Notes under the pieces: generated by a model
What the model saw: the letters and a program-made list of their open reading frames with translations, nothing else
The model's database searches: none
What the model was told of the DNA's origin: nothing
Translations under genes and position numbers: made by a program
Assembly: GCA_958496175.1 (NCBI GenBank)
Contig: OY292277.1
Location: 20,664,282-20,728,281, forward strand
Origin: Sisyra terminalis
Taxonomy: Eukaryota; Arthropoda; Insecta; Neuroptera; Sisyridae
Length of the DNA stretch: 64,000 nucleotides
Direction: 5' to 3'
In this document: positions 46,867-58,665 of the stretch, piece after piece
How the letters are laid out: every line of letters begins with the position of its first letter
Numbering within the stretch: position 1 is the first letter of the stretch

Positions 46867-47640
46867 GGCTGTCGGCTTCGATCCTCAAAAGGATTTCTTG
46901 AGAAATTAGTGTCTTAATCAATCTTTTTGCTCTAAAACGCATGTTTTGGAACGAAAAACTTTCAATAATTCCCAAGAATAGATTAAATCCCGCAAAATCG
47001 AGTGGGCAATAGCAAAATGTTTAGTTCTTTAATGAGAGTAAATAAAAGTTCTGGGAGAAACAAAGCGAAAGCTAGTTAATATATTTTTGAATGTTTTATG
47101 AAACCGGTGGCAAAAATAAAGCAATTTTGGTCATTTGGGACGTATTCGTATGCATAATGTAACGTCGTTAAGAGTAACTGTAACGAAACGTTTGAACGGA
47201 CAGCATTGAACACAATTAGCATACGCGCGTTCGCCACCGTGGATAATTTTGATTAAATGTTCTCGCGCCCTCGAACCCTAAGCATCCCTTGTTCCAATAT
47301 GGACCCAATAATAAGCATAGAAGCGTTCTAAATGCTCGCTACTCGCATTCTCCTTGTTTCACTAACGACGACAAACTATGTACCACTAAAAATAATATTA
47401 ATATTTATTTTGGGAAAAATTTGTTTTGGCAACGCAGAAGCGAGACGAACGTATTTCATATTCGTTATGGCGGATCGAGTTAATGCACCAATCGTTATTA
47501 AAGACACGTTACACACACGTCTAGAATTTCTATGTACCATTCAAAATCAGGTTTTGAGTTTTTGCAATTTTCTTTTTAACGATTTTTCGATAATTTGTCA
47601 TGGTCTATCTGATAACGTTCAGTGAGTGCAATCGCTTCGA
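46867..47640. other. Balanced-composition stretch, no gene recognised
   Basis: Less AT-rich than its flanks, with two overlapping plus-strand frames (47289-47483, 47332-47625) in different registers. The second (MLATRILLVSLTTTNYVPLK...) is hydrophobic at its start, but has no recognisable domain. It may be a unique non-coding island or an unknown transposon. Confidence 0.25.
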
Positions 47641-48600
47641 CTGTTTGTAATTTTTTCAAGTTATGAGCTCAATTCCTCTAAAATGGAAAATATATAATGT
47701 AGTCTTATAATAAAATTTCGCCAATTTCTTCAATAAAAAATTTATACAATCAAGACCATCATCTTTTCGATCAAAAATACAAATCCGAGCACCATTATGA
47801 TTTATTATAATTATAAGACTATTATGATTTCAAATATTGTTGCTTTGTAAACTTTCAATTCAATTTAGAACTTATTTTCAACGATTAATAATATTTTACA
47901 CAGTTTCTCTCACTATCGTTTAACGATGGACTTTGTTTAAGTACCTATATTAAAAAATAATTCAATATCTATGATATTTAATGAAAAAAAATATTAGGAA
48001 GGACGGAAACTAATCTCGTTTTTGAACATATATATTCGTAGACTCAATCTTATGATTGAAATCACTTTTAATCTCGTAAATGATTAAAAAACATTTATTT
48101 TTCAGAAATTTATTTAATAATGTCTAAATAAACCCCAAATGCAATACAAATTCGATATTCCATGCCCTTCAAGTTTTGCAGTGATAGTAACGCAAAGCTA
48201 CTACTAAAAACATTTTTGACGTTTATTCTAATGCATACCCGTCCATAAGTGCCAAATTGAATTTTCAAAGTTCAAATTCAATAATTTTGAGTTTCCAAGT
48301 CGGATCGAAAAACAAACCTATCAAAATCTGGAAATCAAAAATTTTAAACAATGGGAGGAAAAGAAAGCAATTTCATGTCAGTAGACAATTAAAGAAATAT
48401 CAAAAGCTCCTCCAAAATCAATCTTGATTTAAAGTAGAACATATTTGTGTTGTGTATAGCTGAAACTATAGCTGATCCGACGACAATACTATTTATAAAA
48501 AGAAAATCTTGGTCCACGATCTAAATTCTAAGTACTTCATGTAGAAACTTTCAATATTAACAACAGGACCAGGATTTTGGGAAACAACAGAATCTTGAGC
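47641..48600. other. AT-rich stretch, nothing recognised
   Basis: No frame above 60 codons, no repeat match and no RNA gene was noticed. Confidence 0.4.
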
Positions 48601-48905
48601 AGTTGTTAATTGCCAAGCCTAAGCCAAGGCTTGGTCAAGCATCAACGTCCGAATTTAACCAAAATAGGCAAAAAAAAAATAACTTTCACCATAACTAAAA
48701 TAGTATATAAAAGATTGGATTTTTAATTGTTTTTTTTATATAATTTTGAGTTATAAAAATCGATTTTTTTTTCAATTTTTTTTTTTTAGTTTTTTATTTT
48801 AAACTGGGACTTGTTTCCAGGCCTGACTCATAGATATAATTTCAGAATTAAGCTAGTCATGGGCTAAGCCTGCTAAGTCTTGATCCAGGTCTGGGCTAAT
48901 TCTTT
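48601..48905. repeat. Possible DNA transposon remnant with 'aagcctaagcc' ends
   Basis: The left side ttgccaagcctaagccaagg and the right side tgggctaagcctgctaagtc, with tccaggtctgggctaattc, are loosely inverted relative to each other around an AT-rich middle. An internal aggcctgactc is also present. Runs of AAGCC(C/T) words occur in some hAT-like ends. No clear borders or target duplication. Confidence 0.35.
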
Positions 48906-49600
48906 TTTGTTTATATTGATTATGTCTGTTATAAACTTATACTGTATGTCCTGTAATATATCGTTTTCCATTACGTTGTGCCTTTCGTAGAATCTTTTAG
49001 CATTTATCTATCAATGGATCTATTGAAGCTATAGGCGCTAAAATATTTTTTTAGTATTTGTTTTTTTTTAAATTTGCCACGTGATTTTTCAAATAATCCT
49101 TAATGAGTCTCAGTACTGGTGGAGTTCTCTTCATAAGTTCTTAATCCTGCTCTTTTAGTTGGTAATCATTGGGATGCAACGACTTATGATTCTTATAATG
49201 TAACTATTATTTTTTATATATATTTTGGTAATTATAGGTAGAACTTTAAATAAAAACAATTAAAAAGTACAAATTTTGTGTAAAAGGTATAGCACTCAGT
49301 GTTTTTTTTGGTAATTAGGTAAAAGTTTTACCGTTTTAATTGTATTTTTAAATGCCTTTTATTTTATGTTAACAATAGCTTTGTATCTACGTTCATTAGG
49401 GAGTTATACGGAATTATTTCAAGGACCACAATCGCTTTGAAATTGAAATATAATCAGATTGTGCAGTATTTCGCAATCGAAGCAAGGACCTTTTTTGAAG
49501 GCTACAAACCACATCAGCCTACATAAATTTAGGGAGATGACTGGAGTCAGTCATCCTGATATACACACATACAAGAATATATAAAATAATTCCCTTTATA
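48906..49600. other. AT-rich stretch, nothing recognised
   Basis: No gene or repeat traced. Confidence 0.35.
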
Positions 49601-50125
49601 TAGCATAGTTCGATCGTATGACGGCGACTCTCGTTATACTATCCGCTATCCTAGGGGATGCGACACAATCCAGCGACTCGTGAAATTACATTGCAACAGG
49701 CTTATGACGTTCGGTTATTATTTACGACACACGCAATCACTGGATATCTCTCTCGAACATATCGTCGATGAAGATTCGAGGTAGGACAACGTCGAGGCGA
49801 ATCTCACACTGTCTTATGGTGGTTATATTTAACTGGTGGTTCTCGAAAACTCTTGTGTAGAAAGAGCAGAGCGATTATATACATATCTCGCGAAATCTCA
49901 TCTCCTCCTGGTGTGTGTTTGTATGACGCAAATTTTGTGCAAAACTCGACCCTACGAACTATGAACGGAGTTCTTCATCCACGTTCTCGGGATTTTCTTC
50001 CCAGCACCTCCACCATCCAGTTCATATCGCTCTCATATCTCCTGTGTATAAGTAGTCCACACATATTTTCAAAGTCTCGCACTTGTGTTTTGTGTCTTCA
50101 TCCCGTTTTTCATCCCACATAAAGT
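49601..50125. other. GC-richer island, possible promoter or non-coding exon
   Basis: A sharply bounded balanced-composition stretch (ctatcctaggggatgcgaca, gtcgaggcgaatctcacact). It holds an 89-codon plus-strand frame (49853-50122, MCRKSRAIIYISREISSPPG...), serine- and proline-rich without a known domain. TATA-like words occur on both strands, but no arthropod initiator (TCAGT) lies at the right distance. It is unique within the window. Confidence 0.3.
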
Positions 50126-53100
50126 ATACATGAATTTCATGTCTAGCAAACGAGAACAAAAATCGGCAACCCACTAAGGTTCTTTCGTATTTTTACAGTA
50201 ATAAATACAACAAAAAAGACATAGCATCAAACAACTAGGGTATAAATACAAAACTGGAATCTGAGAAGTTTTTCTTTTTATTAGACAAAAAATTGCAAAA
50301 AACCAAATGAAAACCGGGTGAATGTCTCTTGTATTAGTCTCAGGTCGACATTTTCCCCTACATTTCCTTTTCATTGTTTCCGTAACGTTTTTGCGCTTTT
50401 ATATAGTTTCAAGGCTTGGATTTTTGTTTCTGATGGTTTTCTTGTGTGTTTTTTTTTTCTTCGGGTGTATTAAAGAAGGATTTTCCCGGTGTAAGATAGA
50501 TTAGTTTAAATAATAAAAGGTTTTGTTTGTGCGGGAAAAATAGTTGACGTCAATGCGGCTTCATGAAAATGAAAACGAACGAGAAAACAGACGGAAAATG
50601 AGTGGGTTGCAAGGAAATTGTTTCAGGAAAAATTGAAATTAAATGAAATAAAATTGTTCTACTAAGGAAATACCCAATTATATTTTAACGGAACTGCTTT
50701 TGGTTTTTTCACATTTAATACTGTGTAATTTAAAAAGAGGAAAAAAGTTTTCGATCGTTGATATAAAAATAAAAGTAAAACAATTGATTGAAATAAAACC
50801 AATTTTAAAGTTTACAAATAGGTAATTAAATAGTATTCCGCAAAATGAGTTTGGGTTTTTCCCTTTCATCAGAAAAAATTAACCCCCATGATCCATCCCT
50901 TTCATATCCATTTTACATTAGGTAGGTAAATGGTATATTATACATACATATCAAAGAATTTTATTATTTACGTGTCCATGTATGATTGCTGACCAATATT
51001 TATTCCATACATACATTTGATATGAATATAAAATGATCGCTAAATAAAATCAAAGCTAAAAAGAATCATTCTGCACAAAAAACGAGTTATGTTTACAAAA
51101 ATGAAAAATCACCACTCAATTTGTTATCGCTGTAAATTTTTTAAACTGTAGATTGTAAATATAGATAATCTTTAAAAATAAAACAATAAAGCCTATTTAA
51201 TATATATTATGGAATTTTACTTAATGTTATGGAAGTTTTCAATTGCTTTTCAGTGAAAAATCATTGAATCATTTCAGTTATTATTCATTAAAAATACCGA
51301 ATATATTCTTTGGATAAATGCAGTTGTAGAGTTTTAAAGAGTAATATAAGTATTGTAATTATGAATGAGAGAATCTAAAATAACTTTAAGTAGCTTTTAA
51401 TGAGTAATTAAATTAAGTTGAGATTTTCTTTTCTTTATTTGTCATGAGTGTAATTATCTTCATTTAAATAACGATTTAACTATGAAATAAATATGTTAAA
51501 ACTAAAATTTTACAAATTAAGTATCTACATAAATTAAACATTTTGCTCTGTTTTACCTATAAAATATAATTCTTTGAAATTATAATTTCATACAAGATAT
51601 TTATATCTAATAAGATATAACTTTCTTAAACAAAAACAAAATAGACTTTTTATCATAGTTTTATGTAGGTAAGTATGTGTTTTGTTTTTAAGGTTTTGGT
51701 AAGCTTGATTTTCCGCTGAGTTATAATATTTTTTCCAGTTGCTTGTTTCGTTTTATTCTTTTTTTTTGAATTGGTCTAGTATTCTTATTCTAATTTTTTT
51801 CTTGAGTCCTTACAATTTTACTTCAAAACATTTCACTAGCTGTTTTTTTGAGTTATGATGTATCCAAATAATTTTTCTTCTTTTTTAAGTTTTTATTTCT
51901 TCACTGCAACGTTTGTAAGTTGATTTATCAATTTAATTTCCTCCATTCTTCTCCAACACCATGTTTTAAAAATTCAGATACTTCTTTTTTTCTTGTTTCC
52001 TCTTTGTTTATTAGATCATTTAGTTATTATTGGATAATCAGTAACTTCCCGTGAAATACTCACAGTCCACAGGGATACAACTGACAAATAACTTCCTGGG
52101 AAATATGAACAGTCTTACACTAACATAACCGACAAATGGTAAAAACATGCAATTGAATAAAGTCGAAATAACTGTTTAAATCATACTAACAAGCAGTAAG
52201 TTCAAATTTGAAACAATGATTGTGTATTACTCATACGTATGTGTTTACAATCTTTGTTCTTTGTTTTTGTCGACATAGATATAAATTACATATTTTTGTT
52301 TAATATTTTGGAGAATATCGACAATAGAAAAACCTTTACTAATCATATTGCATGAATAAATTAAATAAATTTTTATAATTAAAGGATTTAGGTGTATTAA
52401 AGGTGTACTGATCTGGGAAGAATTTCTAATCGTTAAGCTTTAAGTATCATTTTCACTTATAGAAATTTTAGTTTCATAAAAATTATTAACGTATTTTCTT
52501 GCATTGAAATCTTCCTGTGAGACGGTATTCTCACATCTAGTTAGGTAGTGACATTTATCTTCCAGATAAAATTGTGTCCGGAGAATGGTGAATATAAGAA
52601 TACAAGAAAAATAGTGAATAGCGATATGTGTGCAATATATACGTAGAATTTATCTAAAAGACATTTTTTTATTTATTTAATTTGTATCTTAAGGATATGG
52701 TTTATGAATTATAATTAGTCAAAATTGTAGAAGTATGAGTTTTATAATGGTTTGGAGATTATTTTTCTAAGCTCCCTTCTTCTTCATAGTTCTGGGAGCC
52801 TCTTCTAAAAATTATTTTGCGCTGCGCCCCAGCTTTGTTTCTAGTTCCAAATAATCAGGCCTGCCTCTGAGATAAATCTCAGCAGACACTAATGGGACTT
52901 TATGTAAGTTTCCCAGCTCAGAATCACAGCTGGGCAGTCAAATAGTACGCGGAAGTAATGAATTAATATCATTGTGAAGCATTGTATCAGATCGAATTTA
53001 AATTTTTCAAAACTCACAAAATTTCTGGTCAAAATCACTGAATTCATACTAAACCTTAAAGATGTAATACTTAAACTTTGTACCCGACTAATGTTTACAA

Positions 53101-54000
53101 TTAGTTTACAATGTTAGGTTACAATTAGTTTACTATTGATACAGGAACTAACAATGTTTCCATTCTTACAAACGAATGTATATGTCTTTTTAATAACCAT
53201 ATCATATAAAAATTAAAGATTAATTTTATTTTATTCGCTTTGGTTGAAGCCATGATAGAGAAGTCAAATCGACACAAGCGTTCCCAGTGATCAGTTTAAG
53301 CGTTAAAGTAGGTTATAATTGATGAAATTGTAAGCAAATACACGTAAAAAAAATATTTGTATCATTTTGAATACTTTAAAGAAATAAAAATTAAGTGGTA
53401 CTTCCATAAAGACAAGATTAGTTTATTTCTTAATTTTAAAGCTCTTTAAAATTTACATGAACTTAAACAGAACAGGTCCGTATGATTTTTATTGATACAT
53501 ATGGATTAGCAATTAATTATTAATTTTTTATTAATTTTAGGTAAATAGGTTCTAATATTCATAACTTTTTTCTGTTAGGTTTAAGTATGTTTTACAAAAA
53601 TAAATTTTCATTTGGCTAACTGCAAACACGTGTAACTATCATTGACATTATAATATATTCATTACTAAACTAACTGCTAATTATGTGTTAATTGGTACAG
53701 CCAGGATATGAGCGAATTGATGAGGCGTGACCACATATGCAAAGCGAAACTCCAACCCAATTCTTTTTCTGGACTAAAAAAGAAATGTGACAAATTTAAG
53801 TACGTCTATTTTAAAAATGTAATTTTTCTTGTAAAATTTCTTCATCATCCATCATTTTTCCGTCATATTTTGAAAATATACATACTTTCACTTGTATACA
53901 TTTGAACTTAATTAGGACATATCTGTTCATGTGATGTTTATTTTTATGCCGTTTAAAAATTTCGGGAATGTTGTAACAATAATGAATAAAAGGGCGAGCG
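50126..54000. other. AT-rich stretch; CRE-like palindrome at 50544
   Basis: No gene recognised. TTGACGTCAA (50544-50553) is a CRE-type palindrome in a small balanced patch. Short frames at 50174-50374, 50322-50504, 50678-50869 and 53708-53905 overlap or look like chance. Confidence 0.35.
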
Positions 54001-54665
54001 ACACTGAGTTCACAGCTTGAGAAGAGAAACGGAAACCGAAATCTGTGATAAAGTAGACAGTTCCAATTAACAAGCATATAATTGAAATGCATTCCATTTA
54101 TCGCAACAGAAATATTTGTCGCCTCGAACTGGAAAAATGTTTCCTACATAAAAACGCATTTGACGAGCGACCGGCATTCCTGTCGCAAGCCTTCATGAAA
54201 TTTGTCACTAAATGGAATTTTTAATTTCCTCTCATTACGTCTGTGATAAACCTATAGACGTGCTTCAAATAAAAGTTAACGTTTTTCAATAATTATTATT
54301 AGTTTTGCAGAGATGCGTGAAATTTTCAAATTGTTGCCGAGCAGAAAATATGAAAACATGCTGAAAGCATGACAGATGATTTTGCCTGGGGAAAACGTTC
54401 CCGTTTCAAGCCATTCGAGGCGAACGTGTTAGAATGAATAGAGCAAGCTTTACCATTCGGTTAGTTTTCCGTGTCGTTTTCCCAAAAGCTTTCCAAAAAG
54501 TAAATATTCGTCTGATGTTTCAGGAAAACATTCGCTCAACTATACAAAACATGTAAAATAGCAATTATCAAAGCGGGAAAATACGCTCGTGTATGAATTG
54601 TCCAACTTGGAACTTTGCCTAGGATCGGGATGATAATAATAATAATACAAGTCCGCTAGAACTAC
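54001..54665. other. Less AT-rich stretch, no gene recognised
   Basis: Composition is more balanced than the neighbours (gacgagcgaccggcattcct, gggaaaacgttcccgtttca). No frame of note. Possible conserved non-coding DNA. Confidence 0.25.
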
Positions 54666-54792
54666 GACTATGAACGTCTACATATATCCACGAGAAACAT
54701 TCATGGCAAACACTTTTTTACGTCTGAGAACGTTTCTACTATTTCATTCCTTCAGCATCTGTTTGACTCGTCGAAAAATTTTCTCTTGCCAC

Positions 54793-54838
54793 ATGCATAT
54801 CGTATATATATATATATATATATATATACGATATGCAT
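54793..54838. repeat. Perfect 46-bp palindrome centred on a (TA)n run
   Basis: ATGCATATCG (54793-54802), then an uninterrupted ta run, then CGATATGCAT (54829-54838), with a further short (at) run just after. The non-repetitive 10-bp arms make this more than a plain microsatellite. The 72-codon plus-strand frame crossing it is spurious. Confidence 0.8.
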
Positions 54839-55401
54839 ATATATATATGTTTGTTCATACTTCAAAAACCAAGCAAAATCTAAACTGAACCCCTTTTATA
54901 TTCGCTATAAAACTTACTGGAACGGACGACTAAACTCGTATTAGTTGTAGGTATGAGACGGAATGGGTGGAATAAAGTAAAATATTTTCATTCCATTATT
55001 TTAGTTCGTCGCTATATCCCACGTTCTTGTAATATTTACATATGGCGCCTTTAGCTGTTGGCAAAGTTAGATGGGAAAATAGAAAAGAAAACGGTGAACA
55101 AGAAAAGAATTTCAATCTGAGAATTCCACTAAATATTTTTTTTGGATGCACAAAAAATAATGAACATTTTAAACAAATACGAACGGTAATATTTATTAGA
55201 CCAGCAAATGTATGTTTCAATTTAAAGTTTTAGAGACAGCAATTTTCTCTTAACTTAATTTCGATTTAATTATTTCTAAGTAAAAACATACTTTTTCAAA
55301 TAAAGTAAATTCGTTTAATTTTTTCAACTTTAAGACACACAAAATCCAGGGATCCCAAAAATATAAAACACATTGGATAAATAACTCGAAAATAGTTTAT
55401 A
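54839..55401. other. AT-rich stretch, nothing recognised
   Basis: Two mutually overlapping 63-74 codon frames on opposite strands near 55000-55230 have no motif. No repeat traced before the MITE at 55410. Confidence 0.35.
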
Positions 55402-55409
55402 GTTTATAC

Positions 55410-55640
55410 CAGTGGTTCTTAATTTAGATTTAATCGAACCTCAGAGGTTCGGAAAGTCAGTATCGCGGGTTCCACGCGTTCTTAATGGTTTTGTTCATTT
55501 TATACACGTATAGATATATAAAAATATACCTAAGTTTTGAATGTGAAAGTATTCTTATTTCATTTTTCCAAATAAAAATAGTTCGATAAATACGCATATG
55601 AAACTGATAGGTGTATCTCCAAATAGGTTAAGAACCAGTA
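55410..55640. mobile_element. hAT-like MITE, 231 bp, perfect 8-bp TSD
   Basis: The ends cagtggttcttaa and (complemented) tactggttcttaa are inverted repeats with two mismatches and have the hAT-type CAGTGGTTCTTAA start. The flanking octamers gtttatac (55402-55409 and 55641-55648) are identical. No coding capacity. The clean duplication suggests a fairly recent insertion relative to the other hAT-like copies here. Confidence 0.85.
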
Positions 55641-55648
55641 GTTTATAC

Positions 55649-56890
55649 TACATAAGCATCCTTCATGGTTTCTCATTTTAATAGTTATTAATTAATTTCA
55701 CCAGTTTAAATAAAATTCAATCGGAAAATAATTAAGCCTAGAGTTCACACTGTGGCAATTCAATCTCTAATATCTTGACTTTATAAGTTTCACGTGCAAG
55801 AGGTTCAAATTTGATGCCATGCATAGTAAATTTATTATATTTAGTATTATTATAGTTATTTTCTCAACATCCTCAAAGTTTTGATTTGTTGGCGAAGTTT
55901 CAATAGTTTGAGAACTATATTAACTGAAAAAAACATTTTGAAAAACTTGAATATAGAAATGTGAAAATGGAATAATTACCGTAATAAAGAAGTTCTATTT
56001 TTGGCTACTAGATCGCGTAGCGTCAAGCGATACTAACCTATAACAAAAAAGTACCATTTTCAATATGTTCCATATTAAAAAATTGAAATCATCAGCATTA
56101 AATTTCTTACACGTCTGACGTGCGAACGGTAAAATCAAATCGTTAGATTCTAAATAGGAAATGATTGAGTCTAGGTACATAGGTATTTCGATTTGATGAT
56201 TAGAATCATAACTATAAATAAATAATATACTTACTATGAATTCTGAAATTTAAGAATGTTGTTAAAAGTTTAAACCACGATTGGTGAATCAAAAATCAGA
56301 GTTAAAGTACGAAACCAAAACCTTTATTTTCAGCAGATATGGAGTTGGAGTCTTCAAAACATTACTAGCTCCAGTTCCCGAAAAATTTATGTGAAATGCC
56401 ATACAATGAGTAGTGTAAAGAAAATTTGGTTACCTCAAATAATTTAGTGAAATATTTGCCACAAAATGACTTTTAAATTAAATTGGTGTTTGATGGTATC
56501 AAATTGTGACCAAAGAATTGCTCTTATATTATAACATCTGAGATAAGCCAGTATCGAAACCAAACTTAAACATTGACTCTGGAACCGGAGCCGCCAAGTT
56601 TCAAAACAATCGTCTCTGGGATCGGTGCTTAAACTTTGTGATTTAGACAATTCCATGATCTGGGTTTCAACCCTGTTAATGATGTTTGTGTATCGTACAA
56701 GTATGTACTACATACATAAAATGCATTTAGCTCAGTATTTATTTTTTAGGAATTTTTAGAGTTACATGAAATTTACAAACTGTGCATCTGTAACTAAGTT
56801 TTTTGCAATGATACTTGTTTTATTTTTAAATAACAACAAAATAAGGAAAATTTTAATTAGGAAAAAAGTCAATAAAAGCAATGCCACTTT
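55649..56890. other. AT-rich stretch, nothing recognised
   Basis: Minus-strand frames at 55995-56180 and 56444-56656 show no motif. No repeat traced. Confidence 0.35.
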
Positions 56891-56894
56891 CATT

Positions 56895-57990
56895 TGATGT
56901 TTTCTCTTCTGTCTTCCACCCCTAGGAGTTTGGTAATGTCAGTTCTCATGTCTTCATATCCTCTCCTGTGCTAGATGTATGTCTTTAGACAACGAGTGAC
57001 TAGTCACCTCCTTTCAAGTGGAAAATCTTCCTTTGCTATGTTTTCTTTCCATTTTTTCTTCAACATTTAGTAGTTCAATTTCTTCAGTACTCCTAACTAT
57101 AAGACCGAAATATTGAGGATTATTCTATTTATGAATCTAGCATGTATATTTAGTTTTTCCCAAATGGATTTATATGTTCTTTCCTCCATTCATGAGACTC
57201 CGACTATGCTTCCATATGTATATTCCCATAGTTTGAAAGCTTTACTTTTTTACTTATCATTTTTTAGGGACCAAGCTTCACATGTGTGCTTGGTGATTGC
57301 CTAAATCAGCGCTTTTCCTAATTTTATTTCAGTGTTTTTCCAAATGGATGAACTTTTCCATATTTTCGTTAGTTTCGCCGTCGCTGTTCTGGCTATTGTT
57401 ATACCCTGTGTTTTCTTGATTTCTTCATTGCTTCCCCCGGTGTTATCCATTAGAGTTCCAAAGTATATGGATCCATCTTTGGGACTACTTAACAACCGTT
57501 TATTTCTCCGATTTCTGATGAGTCCTGACTTTGTTTATCAACAATTTTTTTTTTCAGACCGTACTGCTTATTGAAATTTGTAAGTCTGTTCACTATTTCC
57601 ACTAGCTTTTCTTGACCTGCTGCTATTGCAAGGATGTTTATTTTTTTTACTGCCAACAGAGATTCCACCTTCCCATTGATCAAGAATCTTCTTCATAATT
57701 CATTGTGGATATTGCATAGAATAGGTGAGAGTTTACAACCCTGTTTTGCCCCTGCTTCTACTTGTAGTTCTTGTTGTATTTTTAATTCTTATTCTGTCTT
57801 TGTATTGTCGGTATAGTTTTTTGATTAGATGTAGGTATACGACATAATGAAGTATTCACTTCTATGTGGGTGTACCGTAAATGTTCCCATTGTACGTATT
57901 CGAAAGGCTTTGAATAATGTACAAATGTGAAATATACTTTTATTTTGAATTTTCTTGCCATTTCTATGGTTTGCCTATTTAACATTGGTT
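56895..57990 (-). pseudogene. RTE LINE reverse transcriptase, 1.1-kb dead copy
   Basis: Read on the minus strand, the reverse-transcriptase motifs come in order: FKIKVYFTFVHYSKPFEYVQ (motif A; family form 'F.DY.KAFD.V'), VEAGAKQGCKLSPILCNIHN (motif B), INGKVESLLAVKKINILAI where the YADD box should be, TNFNKQYGLKKK, EEIKKTQGITIARTATAKLT, KIWKSSSIWKNTEIKLGKALI and CEAWSLKN. The AFD and YADD catalytic residues are lost, and stops and frame shifts are frequent. RTE assignment rests on the similarity to BovB/RTE-type proteins. Fragments at 20.1 and 23.5 kb are the same family. Confidence 0.75.
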
Positions 57991-58444
57991 GCTAAAACTT
58001 CACTAAATTTTGCCATATTTATGTGTGTTCTAAAAAGAAATTGCTTAGATATATACTTACTAAAAATTGCGATGAAAATATTATCGTAATCCAGGACTAG
58101 ACTTTCACTTATACGATGCTGTAATTTAAACTACGATACTCAAAATTGAAATATAAATAGTAAGTTTCGAAGCAGAACAACATTAAGATCAAGATTATAA
58201 GATTATAGTCTTGAATAGTCATGCTTTTGTCGTATTAATAGTATACTTATTTCGAACATTTCTATAATGCACTTCATCGACATCCATAGCAAAAAAAAAA
58301 CACATTTAGGTAGCCAAATTATGCCAGTTTTCAGCAATATCTGTATTGTACATATTTTTTCTTGTTTTCGCTAGTACATGTTAGTTAATTAACATATAGC
58401 TGTGAAGTAACTGTGAAGTACACAGAAACAACAAAATGCCTACA
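57991..58444. other. AT-rich stretch, nothing recognised
   Basis: No gene or repeat traced. Confidence 0.35.
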
Positions 58445-58665
58445 TAACGCCCCTGGCCGGTTGTAGGGCTTTGGGCTCCGAGCGCTCCGGGCAAAACAAA
58501 TTTTAGCGGTCTTTTATATGACAATATAAAATTTTGCTACGAATTTAACGAAAAAAAGCAAAAAAAAAAAAAAAATTTTATTTTTGAATCGGTGCCCCTT
58601 CAATTTGGCGTCCCGGGTAGTCGCTAGGCTTGACCTCCCCTTTCCTTATCCCTGATAACGCCAAA
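58445..58665. repeat. GC-edged repeat fragment
   Basis: A GC-rich left edge (acgcccctggccggttgtag, ccgagcgctccgggc) and right edge (ggcgtcccgggtagtcgcta) enclose an AT-rich middle with a long A run. Words are shared with the patches at 43.4-43.7 kb. It is probably a non-autonomous transposon or retroposon fragment, but no inverted ends or duplication could be defined. Confidence 0.35.

Noticed and set aside
57301..57683. Minus-strand 64-codon frames as small genes
   Set aside because: They are consecutive pieces of the RTE reverse transcriptase.
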